Below are positions 1-11,604 of a stretch of DNA of 64,000 nucleotides, in pieces. Each line of letters opens with the position of its first letter. Positions within the stretch are counted from its first letter, which is position 1. A program made the position numbers and the translations under genes. Below the pieces are notes generated by a model. The model saw nothing but the letters and a program-made list of their open reading frames with translations. It was not told the DNA's origin and did not search any database. The stretch comes from Cristatella mucedo (lineage: Eukaryota; Bryozoa; Phylactolaemata; Cristatellidae), in NCBI GenBank assembly GCA_009760855.2, contig WPIO01000057.1:1758501-1822500 (forward strand). Direction: 5' to 3'.

Positions 1-671
1 AGTTAGAATAAAAATAGCCCAGCCAAATAACTTTCCATTAGACGCCAGGATGCAGGTGGTATCGAAAATAGGTTGTAATTGCAATCGCTAGATCTTTTTC
101 TATTGATAGCTCACTGAATTTCGAATGGGTTAATTTCCCACCATTTTTCATCTCCCCGACTCCCTAGCTGGTGCAGCTTTTGTACTTGACGTTCAGTCGG
201 CAAAGCTATGGCAAGTTTTCTGTCAATAGCTCTTGCACCACTGTAACATTTAATGTTGTAAACTGCTTGCAATAGGCAATACATGATCAATTGTCGCTGC
301 ATTTAATCCCACAACCTCTGAGATAATGTGGGATGACCCCTCTTGCAGTGCTATTACTGCTAAGTGACCCTGATGGAAAGCTAGCGCTCTGCAATTTCCA
401 CCCAATATGGTGTATACTCTTTTCTACATTCTGCTAACGCCTGCAATATTTTTACTAAGATTTTCAGACAAAATCTTTATTTCGAAGCTTCTTAATAGTT
501 GGCTTTGGCTCTGATTTATATACGTAATACTACGTTTTCAAAGTCTGGAATTCAATTTGGCCCCTGGCTGTGAAATTAGCCAACCATCGTTACAAAACCC
601 TACAGTATACTTCAGATTGGTTGCAGAGTTGAAGCTACGACAAGTATCAACTAAACAGACGGCAAAACATG
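1..671. other. No recognisable gene
   Basis: AT-rich single-copy-looking DNA. A 63-codon minus-strand reading frame (111-302) matches nothing I know, and no repeat boundary is visible before the SINE that starts at about 674. Confidence 0.4.
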
Positions 672-673
672 AT

Positions 674-820
674 CATTTTATAATTCATTTATATAGTGCC
701 CCAAGAGAACTTACTCATAATTCAGGCGCTTTACGTATACCTCAGGGCTTAAGCCCACGACCTCAGTCATACCTTGGTCGAGGCGAGCACCTTAACCGCT
801 AGACCAAACCAGCTCGGCAT
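674..820 (-). mobile_element. tRNA-derived SINE, copy 1
   Basis: Read on the minus strand, the head carries a pol III A-box-like stretch (TGGTCTAGCGGTTAAGG) and a degraded B box (GGGCTTAAGCCC). The 3' part (TAAGTTCTCTTGGGGC, then AT-rich sequence) resembles the LINE-A tail. A possible 5-bp target duplication ATCAT flanks it (672-676 and 819-823). It is non-coding and would depend on LINE-encoded reverse transcriptase. The family is defined by comparison with the copies at 2881, 38815 and 47886. Confidence 0.75.
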
Positions 821-823
821 CAT

Positions 824-1965
824 CAAAACGATTTAATACCTTAGTGGTTCAGCCACTCCTATTTCAAGAGAATGCTCGCAAGGGGTGTTTTGAAGTCACT
901 AAACTACGCCTCGGCTTCAGAAAGAGCATATAAACACTGCCACAAACAAGGTTTTGCCGTAAGTATTTCTCTTAGAGGAATTTTTAGTCACGTACCACGA
1001 CGTATCCACGGTGGTCATATAGACTTTGAAGGCAAGGTACATCTGCTTGTAAGTTTCTACTAAGTTCTTACCCACATGGACGACTATGGCCAAAACGCAC
1101 TGCCAGGTTTGTTAACAAGCCTTTTTTAGCCTCAGTTTTGTGATTTTTTTATGTAGCTATTAAAACGCACAGCGGCACACATTTGAAATCAGTTAAATTG
1201 ACTAGCATCTAAGTAGCCAGCTAAATTGCACCACATCTTCTCATCCAGAGGCAGACGGCTGAGTTGAACGATTCTAGTGGTCGTTAAAGCTGGCGTCCTA
1301 GCTATGCATTTTCATTCACAATATAATCCAAAGCCCCTGTGTTGCCGTCGGTTGGAAAAATACCGTTAAAGAATACATTGGCTTAATCACTAAATATGTG
1401 TGTATGGCAACAGCTGGTATTTATAGGCAGAATCTGCACTCCGATTTCTATTTCTGGTGCAGATTACCAGGCCACCTGTAAAGACCACTAATGTTTGATG
1501 ATCTACGTTCAATGGACCATGATGGTCCATTAAAATATAGGTGCAATGCCAATACCGAGTGTGTACTAAACTCGGAACCATACGTTTCTTGTCAAAAATG
1601 CAAATATAATGCCACCACAGTCAGCCAACTTCAGCCTACCGACTGTGTCTCCAAGCGTCCCACTTGGACTCTTCGCCTGAGCGATGGGCTTTCGGGATTT
1701 AATATGGCCATTATTTGAAATTGACTACATCTCTAACCCCACTCCAAACTACATTAAACCTCAGTACAAATATGCTTATTTAGATCCTAGCATGCATTGC
1801 CTTTTCCATCGAGAACCGGCGAACAACAGAGTGCTTCGAAAGTGGTATACAGTAATGATTTTAATGTGGCAACTTGGGATCCATTGTAGGAATATAGCCT
1901 TGATAGCCTTTCACTACTCCCAGCTAATCACAGCTCTAATTCTGAGAAGACATGTATGTATACAT
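824..1965. other. No recognisable gene; small perfect palindrome inside
   Basis: Several 60-100 codon frames are open here, but none resembles a family I know. A perfect 10-bp-arm hairpin lies at 1511-1531 (AATGGACCAT and its complement around one G). An old LINE-B copy begins near 1966. Confidence 0.4.
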
Positions 1966-3960
1966 CTATGTGTATCTCCGTCAGTAACTTAATAAAGCCA
2001 CAAAGATTGGCTGTGTGCTAAGCTAGAGAGTTTTGTATCGTCCTGTCACAGAATAATTGGCTTTCGGTGGGCATTCGGAAGCCACCAGACCTCATCTCAC
2101 GCATCTCAGAGAAACAGTGATTCAAGGCATAATCGGGAGAGCTGTTGAGGTATTGTGTAGCCTGGAAATAGCAGCTCAGGTCTGCTAAAACGAATGTTCA
2201 ATAGTCGGCAGCTGGAGGATAGTCGATACGTAATAATTTTGGCTGCGACTTCCACAGCATAGGACCTGCGGAGCTAAAGCTTCGGTCCCTAACTGTTTTT
2301 AAGCTGAGTAATGGAACAACCAATTCATTGTCCATACAATACCTGATGGTGCGAGGAGGCTGGAGCTGGTACATGAGTTCAGCTAGGGAAGGAGGAGCAC
2401 TGACATGGTGGACCTTGTGGGTAACCCTACAAACATTACTCTGTATCCATTGATCTACAGGCAGCTTTCCTAGATCTGTTATGAAACGTAACACGTCGTC
2501 CAACCATTGGGATTTGCAAATTTGCCTTGCAGCCATATTCATGACCATCTTCATCGCGTAGTTGCTTTTTTTGATAGCCTAGATAAAAGAGAATTACAGT
2601 AATGAAGCCATGAATAAACTAAGGAGCAGATAACTTTGTCCGCAAAGCACCATGCTCCTAATCTCAGGTGAGGATCGCAAGTGATGGCCAGCTCTAGAAC
2701 CACTCTTGTAAATGAACATTTCGAAATGTATTCAGTTGTCGAAAACGGCACATGAATTTTGACCATGCAGTGATGGCCACACAGCACCATCAGCCGTTAA
2801 AAGATGTCACATTCTAGGGAGTCCTATGAGCAGCAGTTTAGTTTTATCGTCATATAGCTTCAATAAATGCTTAAGCATCCGAGATGGTTTGGTTTAGCGG
2901 TTAAGGTGCTCGCCCCGACCAAGGTCTGATGAAGGTCTTGGGCTCGAGCCCCGAGGCATATGTGAAGCACCTGAATAGTGATTAAGTTCTCTTGGGGCGC
3001 TATATAAATGAATTATATTTTATATTTAATCCTTCATCGAACGTTGGTTAAGCAAGCAGTCAGTTTACATTTGCTGCAGCTAATTCCGACGGTCTTAATG
3101 ACAAATACATCTGATCATCGTCAGCATAAAATTAATGTCATATTCCAAGGGCCTTATAAACTTTTTGTAGATGTTTATTATAAATGTAGAACTGCAGGGA
3201 CCTGGAGCATACCCTAGAGAGACTCCACGGGTGAATGGTCTGGTTATGAAACCTGACACCGATACGACAGAGGTCGAACACCATTCAAAAAAGGCGATTG
3301 TACCACGTCAGTGCTTCGTCTCACAGATCAATATTTTTTCTAAATCGTTCAACTAGGAAGTCGTGATCAACGGTGTCGAAGGATCTGATAAATCCAGCTG
3401 CAATGAGGCAGTGACATTCCAGCCACCGTCCTTGTATATGACGTCAGTGGTAACGCAGAGGCCAGTATTTTCAATAAGTGCTGCAGCTTGAATTATAGTT
3501 GAAGTTTCTCTGCCATTTCGTTATTATCAATGTGTACTACCACCTGCAGCGCTAAAATTCTTTAAGAAATCACTGACAAAAAGGAAAGAAATGATACTGA
3601 GCGATAGTTTGCATGGATCTCTCTATCTACTCCAAGCTTTTTATGTATCGGCCTAACAGTAGCCAATTTAAAGGACTTCGGTGCAAACCCTTTTTACAGA
3701 GAACCATTACAAATATTAGTTATTCCTTGGTTACATTGGTCTGCTAGTGAAAACCGCAGAGATGATGGTATTGCATCGTAAGGAGACCAGCTCTTTTTAC
3801 TCGTCATCATTATATAGCCACAACGCATAAAGAGGCCTGGGACCATCTTTTAAATAAGGTCACAAGAGTAGTTTCTTTTTATCGTTCCAAACATTGTAAT
3901 TTCAAAGGAATGTGGATTTGCAGCACAAACTACAGCAATGTTCGGCCTGGCGCTATCCTC
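1966..3960 (-). mobile_element. LINE-B fragment (RT to 3' end), old, split by a SINE
   Basis: On the minus strand this is a diverged LINE-B copy. The 3' end is at about 1966 (a degraded CTCCGTCAGTAACT block), the C-terminal region runs to 2876, and the copy resumes at 3033 after the SINE. It continues through the YADD-proximal region and the RT domain containing the LDLS...DTIDH-like block (around 3370-3420) toward the RT N-terminus near 3900. Many stops and indels make it non-functional. It is visibly more diverged from the full-length copy at 13650 than the copies at 45028 or 57580, so it is an early insertion. The upstream boundary is approximate. Confidence 0.75.
2881..3028 (+). mobile_element. 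tRNA-derived SINE, copy 2 (best preserved)
   Basis: The A-box region (TTTAGCGGTTAAGGTGCTCG) and the palindromic B box (GGGCTCGAGCCCC at 2940-2952) are intact enough to suggest recent pol III competence. The 3' third, ATTAAGTTCTCTTGGGGCGC then TATATAAATGAATTA, parallels the LINE-A terminal stem-loop. It sits inside the minus-strand LINE-B copy, flanked by ATCC on both sides (2877-2880 and 3029-3032), and the LINE-B sequence resumes in register afterwards. The head is tRNA-like, but I cannot assign a parental tRNA. Confidence 0.85.
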
Positions 3961-4149
3961 GTCTACGAAAATGCTTTCTCACTGCTTGACAGCATTATTC
4001 TCCGGAAACCTGACAATTTGCCAGAAATTATTTCTGCATTGTCATAGAGTAGCCAATTAGGTTAGCCTACCTTGTGTCATTTAATGCTATGTCGGCGCTC
4101 GGCTTCGGTACGATGGCTTGCACTTGATGCAACGAAGCCCACCCATGGT

Positions 4150-4505
4150 AGGTGATGAAGCACCCTCAGAGAAATCAATCTCTCCCTAGGCACTTTACAT
4201 TTGCTGCAAAGGGAAATGCAAATGAATGGTGAGTAATATCATGCTCGATAAACAAACAAAGTGAATAGCATGGTTAGGGGTGACATGCACAGGGTCAGCA
4301 TGCAAATGTGGTTAGTGGCAGCAGGCACAGTGTCAGCACGCATAAGCACATCAAGGACGAATCACAGGAATCAACTGAAGGCTGTCCTAAATAGGTGTGT
4401 TTGTAGGTTCCTTTTAAATGTGGTCAGGTCAGGGGATGTTCTGACGCAGGTCGGGAGGGAGTTCCAAGCTTTGGGAGCATACGAACTAGCAGCTAGAACA
4501 CCGAT
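4150..4505 (-). mobile_element. LINE-A 3' fragment
   Basis: Reads on the minus strand as the LINE-A C-terminus and 3' UTR: the 'accurate-end' block GGAACTCCCTCCCGACCTG-like at about 4455, TTTAGGACAGC-like, CTGACACTGTGC-like, then the GCAAATGTAAAG stem-loop at about 4155-4200. The (ATT)n tail is missing. The 280 bp up to the neighbouring LINE-B fragment carry no recognisable sequence, although one reading frame runs through. Confidence 0.75.
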
Positions 4506-4784
4506 GGAGTTATCAACTAATTATTGTTTACATAATGTCGTAACCAATACGTTACTAGATGTTGTTTCTGTAGCAATGGTGTGTGAGTTATGCATCGACA
4601 GAGCCCCACAGCCGTCTCAGGGACTGCGAGCTGAGAACAATTTCGTTAGTTGGGGCTTCAAAGTTTGGAACCGTTTGTTAAGCAGGGGTCACTATATGAG
4701 AACCTGCTTGTTTAGCATTCCTAGCATTTTCTCCAACAAACAGCTCGTTTTCCTTCAAGATTAACAGTGAATATCTCTCATCTA

Positions 4785-5515
4785 AAAGATGTAATGTGTC
4801 TCTGCCTATAACTCCGCTAAGCCACAAAGACTAAGTACGTGTTAGGCTGGAGGGTTTACTATAGAGCAATCACAGCCTAAGCGGCTTGCGGTTCGCATTC
4901 CGTAGCCAACAGACTTCATCTCATGCAACAAAGAGGTAGTGAGAAGCATAGCAGAGTCAGCAGAGCGGTTGAGGTAGTGAGTAGCATGGACGTAGCAGCT
5001 CAGAATCTCTGAAAAGGATGAGCCATACTTTGCAGCAGGAGAGTAGTTTTGATTTCGTAAGAGTTGTGGAGTCGATTTCCACAGTCTAGGACCTGCAGAG
5101 CTAAAGATTTTGTCGCCAATGCTCTGTAAGCGGAGGAATTGAACACCGTATTTATTGTCCACATAGGACCTGAGGGCATGAAGAGACTGAAACTGGTGCA
5201 GCAGTTCAGCTAGATACGAAGGAGCCGAGCCGTGGAGGGCCTTGTAGGTCAGCTTAAGAACTTTGCTCGGCATCCCTTGCTCTACCGTCATCCATCCTAG
5301 CCCTTTTAGCAAAGGAGACAGGTGCTCAAACCTCTGTGAGTTAAAGACTAGCCTTGCAGCCATATTTACAGTCAGCTGCGGCGGCCTAGTTGCTTTGTTT
5401 GGTAGCCCAGCTAAAAGGGAATTACAATAATCAAGCCGAGTCAGAACTATGGAGCTAGTTAAATTTTCTTTGGATATCAGACATGCTATAACTGTGGCTT
5501 CCCAACTTAATGTTT
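4785..5515 (-). mobile_element. LINE-B 3' fragment
   Basis: This minus-strand copy covers the LINE-B C-terminal region: blocks equivalent to [21 protein letters not shown] and FSSAGPRLW are readable in one 173-codon frame (4842-5363). The 3' UTR lies to the left, ending near 4785. The frame is open but covers only the C-terminal tail of the polyprotein and has no endonuclease or RT core, so it is a dead fragment. Confidence 0.8.
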
Positions 5516-6757
5516 TTTGGAGAACCCTTACCTGATGTGCAATAATCTTCTATAATTAATTGTAATGATGCGATAAACTCTTATTTCCGAGGCGCACCAA
5601 GCACTGCTTACTTTTTGTGGATTTCGGAATCCATTCGATACTCAAAATTGTACGATAACTGTTAACGGAAATCGATGCAGCTAATCCAATTGGCTGTAAC
5701 TAAAAAATAAATACTGCTAGTTTGCTTTGCCATGTTACGTTTTCCATTGAACCACGTAAGTTGCATGAAGCTCTGCAGTCATTACTTAAGACAATGATGA
5801 GGAACCGCCCTTCCATCGTGAATAACCAATATGCTTAATGCAATAAGGTATTGTCTTGTTCTTCAATGAGACAATTATTGCAGTGGAAATAGGAGGCAAA
5901 CGTATGATAAGCATAACATAAGCTACCTAGCAGGGGACCCACACGCTCGTTTTTCTTTGTAGTTACTTGAAAAACCGCAGGAAAACCCGACTAAACAGCA
6001 CAAAAGATGTGTATGGCTGAGCGGATTGCTTAAAACAAACAATTCCATTAACAAGCAAGATGTTTAATGGATAGTTTTACCTCAAGAAGACTACCAACCA
6101 GTGGGACTGTGTAATATTAGAATCCTCAGATTGGCTTAAAATTTACCGCGGCTATATTTAGAGAGATTAGTGCAATGCTGCACGGTGTGACTATTCAGGT
6201 TTCGAAAATACTTTGGATTTATTTTGGAAAAACTTAAAATTATGGTTGGTTAGTATACCTTATTTTGTAAAGCTACTAATTAAATTACCAACTTACCAGT
6301 CACGTTGAAGTTTTCTTGGAGCGTTGCCGATCTTTGCCTAAAATAATCAAGCATATTATGGCCAGACAAACATATCAACTCTTACTTCTGTTAACAATGC
6401 TATGGGCAAATTGAACCACTAAAGCACCTTTCGCTAAAGATATTCTCGTTCAGCTGCAGTTTTTTCTTTCATTAAGGATTGCACGAGGGGCATACTTACC
6501 AAAAATTAGATTTTGCTTACAATTTGCGAGCTACTTACAACGTCTTTGGAAGATCTGGGGGATAGTCCTAAAACATTCTAGTTGATAATAACCATTAATA
6601 GCTTTAAATGCAATGTTCACCTATCCTTCTGCAGTACGCGCACATGCAGTCGGTATGATATGTTTCAAATGGAACCTAGCTCAACTACAAGAGTTGACGG
6701 GTAAAGACAGCGGCAGGAACCATTTGCCAAAAAGAATTATAAGATAAGCGAACTAAC
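5516..6757. other. No recognisable gene
   Basis: AT-rich DNA with no long frame and no recognisable repeat. Confidence 0.4.
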
Positions 6758-6833
6758 AATAATATTAATTCACTTGATAAAGCGCCCTCAGAGAACTTAA
6801 TCTCTCTCTAGGCGCTTTACATTTGCTGTTGAC
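6758..6833 (-). mobile_element. LINE-A solo 3' tail
   Basis: Only the terminal stem-loop (AAAGCGCCTAGAGAGAGATT, loop, GGGCGCTTTATCAAGTG on the minus strand) and a short (ATT)n-like tail remain. It is an extremely 5'-truncated insertion. Confidence 0.85.
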
Positions 6834-8744
6834 ATAGCATACATTAGTAAACCGCATTACTACCTAGTACGGGGATGTGTTCGAATGCCGAAGTAGCGAA
6901 ACGCTGCCAAAGTGTAGACAACACGTGGTTTATTCGAATTATCTTATTCCCATAAATTTATTGTATACCTCTCTTTTCTTCTAACTAACGAGTATAGCTG
7001 CTGTTATATAACTTAACATGTTTCAGGTGCAAACGCAATTTATCGTTCGTTTAATTGCAAATGCTTTGAACTGGATGGTGGTGATTCCGTCAGTATCATG
7101 AGTCACACATAATTGCAAGATTTGAATTTAATAAATAGTACAGTTTGTGCTATAAGGTCTCTTGAGATTACGAATTCCGTTGTAGCACTCACTTATTGCT
7201 TGCGGTAATCCCTACGCAGTAGCTTTCCCTAAATGCCCATTAAAAGACTATTGACACTCTAATTATTAACAGTACAGTCAACCAATTTCCGCTTACACTG
7301 CAAATAGAGCTTGAGAAGCATTGCCTAGCCTGAAACGGAGGTCAGCATCATAGAGACAGAATCGCTGCAAGGTGAAGAATATGAGCGATAGTAGCCAATA
7401 ATATAAAATAAATAAATATTGTCTTAGTAGCGGTAAAAAATTGTTTGACACTTCCAACCAGCCAAGCTATAGTTTCTGCATGCACCAAAACGAAAGAGGA
7501 AGCATTAAAAGCTAAATTTTAGTTACAAGCTTACCGAGAAGGTGAGGAGGCTGAAGCGGGTAAAGCAGTGCAACTAGATTGTCATGCATCTCAAAAAATG
7601 GTTAGTATATCTTTACTAGAAGATTTCCGTTTTCCACTATGTAATGTTCAGGATATTTATTGATACTTCTTCAGATTTGGAAATACGAGTTTTAACTTTT
7701 GTGTACATGATTGAAACTTCAGCAATATTAACTACCAACTCCGGCAGCCAAATAAAAACAGCTTGTAGTAGGCAAGCATAGACAAAACCAGCTTACCAAA
7801 TTTGTTTCCGCAAACCATGGCAGATAAAACCGAGATGTAACGTATAGATCCGATAAAACCCTTGCTATGAAAACTGGGGAACGAGTATGGCTTATAAATG
7901 CTATTTTGAACGGCGATATCAAAATTTTGAATACTTTAAATTTCTTTCACAGCTTTATCAATGATTACCGGAGCAGATTGTCGTAATAGAATCGTAAAAT
8001 TGAAATCCCTTACGAGTAGTGATTGTTCTTGTAATGGAATATAAAAAGGGTATTATCCAAATGTCAGTAAACAACGACTCCAAAATCTATGAAAATATAA
8101 AACCACTGCTGAGTATATCCATAAGAGAATTTCAACGCTCTAGCGTTCATCTTACCTACTTTTAAACAGGTTTGGTAGACATACGGAACTGCAAATGAAC
8201 CACGAGTGATACTCGTGAAGCCCAAATAGTAAATAGTCAGCCGGATTTTACGAGACTCCCAGGGGACTTAATCGAAACGGTAAGACACTTATGAATCAAA
8301 TTAGCTGAATAATTAAACTGAATAATTAAATGTATAGTGATGATGCTTAAGCAGAGCTTCATTACTCATTCTAATTTAGTGCAAAAGCTCGGGGATGAGA
8401 TCTAATGCTGGGAAGTGAAGGGGGTCATCAGATTGTAAGTATAAACAATATGTAGATGGGCGAAAGCGAATAAGTTAACCATTAGGCATTATTTTGTATC
8501 TATGCCTAACGCAGAAATTAGCTTTATGGATAAATTTGACCTTACAAGGAAGACTGATCTTAACCACACCAGTGCACTAACCTAAAATTTACCATTTCTC
8601 GAAAATCAAAAACACAAGAATATTGAACCTGGCATAGCATTTCATTTGCATCAGCACTCCATACAGCACCTGAAAGTCTACATTCAATATTCTGCATAAC
8701 CTTAATGTTTATATTCGTAATTGCTACTGATCTCGTCCTAAATC
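6834..8744. other. No recognisable gene
   Basis: AT-rich, with several 60-residue frames. None has a recognisable domain. Confidence 0.4.
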
Positions 8745-8925
8745 TCAAGCAATAATAATATTATTAACAATAATACATTTGATAAATTGCCTTGAGAGGA
8801 CTCAATCTCTTTCTAGGCGCTTTACAGTTGCGGCAAAGGGCAAAGCGATTGAAAGGTGAGTGGTATCATACTTGATAAACAACATGAATAGCATGGTTAA
8901 AGGTGACATGCACACGGTCATATTC
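8745..8925 (-). mobile_element. LINE-A 3' UTR fragment
   Basis: Minus-strand LINE-A 3' UTR including the stem-loop and a short ATT-rich tail at 8745-8775. The left stem has two changes (AATTGCC for AAGCGCC), so the hairpin is weakened. Confidence 0.8.
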
Positions 8926-9430
8926 CAATCAAAGAACTCAACCAGTATTCTTCACTCTGTTATCTCTCTTTCTGGCTTCTAAGATGTATTAACCTACTGC
9001 GGCTGCCATGCATAACTAACATAATTAAAAGGAATTGGAAAATAAATTTCTCCTTAGCCTCAGGTCATGTTGCATCACCTTTCGAAAGGGCTGCAGTCGG
9101 GCCACTGCTCGGTAAAGCAACACTAGCCTCAGAGAATTTGAGAAACATCCACATAGTCTTCCTTCTTACCTCAGACATTGGAACTGGTAGTGGCATAGTG
9201 CCGCACAGGCCTTGGCTTATTTTTATCGTGAACGAGAACTATTCGGCTGGCTAAAACTCTTTTGCCCTGGAGCAGTGAGCCAGTGAGGACCGCTAGTGTG
9301 GTTAGAGAGCAAGAGCTTAAGAGCAAGACAGTAAGCTCTGTAACCAGCGCGAGCGATTCGGCGTTTAGACCTGGTCTGCTACCCACGGGAGCGGCTGATT
9401 GACGTTTGCTCACCTTTCAACCTCCGCTAT
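8926..9430. other. No recognisable gene
   Basis: Unremarkable sequence that becomes GC-richer toward 9430. An 80-codon minus frame at 9171-9413 matches nothing I know. Confidence 0.4.
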
Positions 9431-9634
9431 AACTCTATCCAAAAAGAATCATCTAGAACCTTGTTAGAATTGAAACTGAACTGCATGGTCCATCCGGTGG
9501 CCCAGTGACGGTATTAATTCCTTACCACGAAGGTCTACGGTGATGGGTCCAATACCGCTAAGCTCTTCCCCCATGGTATCAGCTATTCAAGCGTCGAGCG
9601 ACGCTCTCTCCGGGTCGTCTTTTTTTTGGCTCCT

Positions 9635-9674
<40 letters not shown>

Positions 9675-10655
9675 AGGCTTCGCTTGGACGCTGTCGGGCT
9701 CACTTCTCTGAAAGCGAGAGAGGAGGGTGGGCTGTTCACCGGCGATGGACGTGACATGTCGAGACAGCTCTAGGAAGATTCAGTGGACGCCACCGAATAC
9801 GGTCGTATCGCGCCCGAGCTCGCATTGTGTGTTTCTTTTGTGTTGTGTGTGTGCGCACTCGCACGTGGTTTCGGCATAAAAATTTGCTGGAGCGAACTAG
9901 AAATTGTTGGTGAGGAATGTGAGATATGCCGTTGTTTGGTTCCACCATCTATTTTGGTCGTTGCCCCTAGAGACGCAGGTAGCCTAAGTGTGAAGGCGTG
10001 TTTCCGTCACAAGAATGCTTCAGGCAGTGTGTGAGGTATTCCTGCCGTTAAGGCGGAAGTGGAGCCTTAGTTCTCCAGTCAGATTCTAGGCTACGGTTCG
10101 GGCTCCGTCTATTTGGGTCATTCACCACTATCGACGGAGGTAGCCTAAGTGCGGGGACGTAATCCCTCCACAAGAGTGCTGGTACTGTTGAGAGCTTGTG
10201 ATTAGTGCGGAGATAAAACTGTGCTAGACGCCAGCGACTTTGTGCAATTGCGAATTAGGCTCAGTAAAATCTCCAATTTGTATGTCTCGCTTTCCAATTC
10301 ACACCGTGGACTCAAGACCCTCTTCAGTAACGATAAGTAGATCACTGCCAGAAACACTCGTTTTCTGTCAGCCTGCTTATTTTTGCAAAGACGACCTGCG
10401 AACTGCCTTCGGCCGTCGGCTATGCTGCTAGCTAAGCGGCAGGTTAAGCTCACTCCGTCTAGCCTTCGGCGTTACAGTGGTATAACATAGCTTACTCAGC
10501 CTTCCGGCTGCCCGAGAGTGGTTGTAGGATTTTCCGCCACGTTTCCCCCCCCCCCGGACAATGCCCTCCTGGTTTACCCTAGGACGTTCCCCATTGACAT
10601 TTCTACACCGGGATATTAGGCTTTCCCTATTTGGATGAATGTACAGATGTAATGT
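9431..10655. other. GC-rich island, non-coding as far as visible, with an internal diverged duplication
   Basis: Base composition is clearly GC-richer than the flanks. It contains a (CT)n tract at about 9635-9673 and a poly-C run near 10545. Two related blocks share the 13-mer GGTAGCCTAAGTG at 9978-9990 and 10139-10151 (spacing 161 bp) and similar flanks (a CTATTTTGGTCG-like left part, a CACAAGARTGCT right part). No frame encodes a recognisable protein. Candidates are a promoter or CpG island, or the 5' UTR of a transposable element with repeated monomers. I cannot decide between them. Confidence 0.45.
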
Positions 10656-10658
10656 ATT

Positions 10659-10738
<80 letters not shown>

Positions 10739-10770
10739 GTGTGTGTGTGTAGATATATATATATATGCAC

Positions 10771-10812
<42 letters not shown>
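10656..10812. repeat. Compound (TA)n/(TG)n microsatellite
   Basis: Alternating AT blocks interrupted by two (TG)n stretches at about 10707-10722 and 10739-10750. It closes the GC-rich island. Reading frames here on either strand are repeat artefacts. Confidence 0.95.
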
Positions 10813-10815
<3 letters not shown>

Positions 10816-11604
10816 CTAATGAAGTATTATTATACGTAGCCATAAACACAGTTTTGAATTATGTGTGCAGCCTCTTACGGTCTTCAGAAAGGCAAATACG
10901 AAAAAAAGATTGCAGGGATATAGGCTATATCACTATTAATAGGGAGAATCCAAACAAGAAATGGGAGATTGTATTTTTTATTTTTTGCTGGTAGCGAGCT
11001 AATAGGCTTTTTCACAAAGCTACTTTACTACGCTCAAGATATTCAGCCACCTAATGAAAGTGGCTTCTATATTTAGTAAGTAAATCCTAGAACATACGAT
11101 AGAATGTTAACAAGCTTGAGTCAGATTTATAAGCCTCAGCAGCAGTTTCAGATAGTTTTAATGAGCTTCAAAATAGCTGAGTATCTCCAGCATACAAGTG
11201 ATGCATATTATTGTAACCCGATTTCGATTTACCAGAGCTTCCGTAAACTGAAGTCGGCAATAAGAGTGCTTGGATTCTCAGTCTGGAACCCTTCGACGAA
11301 AAAGAATTAAATGCAAGCAAAGAAGTAGGATTTCTCAAATACCTGTGCCCCGTCGGCGATACTGAATGCATTCCTAAATATTTTAAGAAGATTATGCTGC
11401 ATTAAAAATGCATCCGGCACACCAAGAAAAAAGCAGATTTGTGACATTCTCTTCATCATTGTTGATTATGATTTTGCTGGCTCAAAAGAGTAGAGCATTT
11501 CCATTGCAGTAGTGTTGTTTTTACCTAACCAGAAACGTACGCCATCCTTCAGATCAATGTGTGCTGAATTCGGTGTTTCTCCATCAGTAACTCTAGAAAT
11601 CAAT
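10813..11604. other. No recognisable gene
   Basis: AT-rich single-copy-looking DNA. Two overlapping 60-70 codon frames at 11104-11371 have no recognisable similarity. Confidence 0.4.

Noticed and set aside
2881-2960. A genuine tRNA gene
   Set aside because: A and B boxes are present, but there is no complementary acceptor stem and the sequence continues into a LINE-like tail, as in the other three copies.
4261-4764. 167-codon plus-strand frame
   Set aside because: Its left half is the antisense of the LINE-A 3' end.
10428-10849. Three overlapping frames of 62-114 codons
   Set aside because: Mostly translated TA/TG microsatellite.
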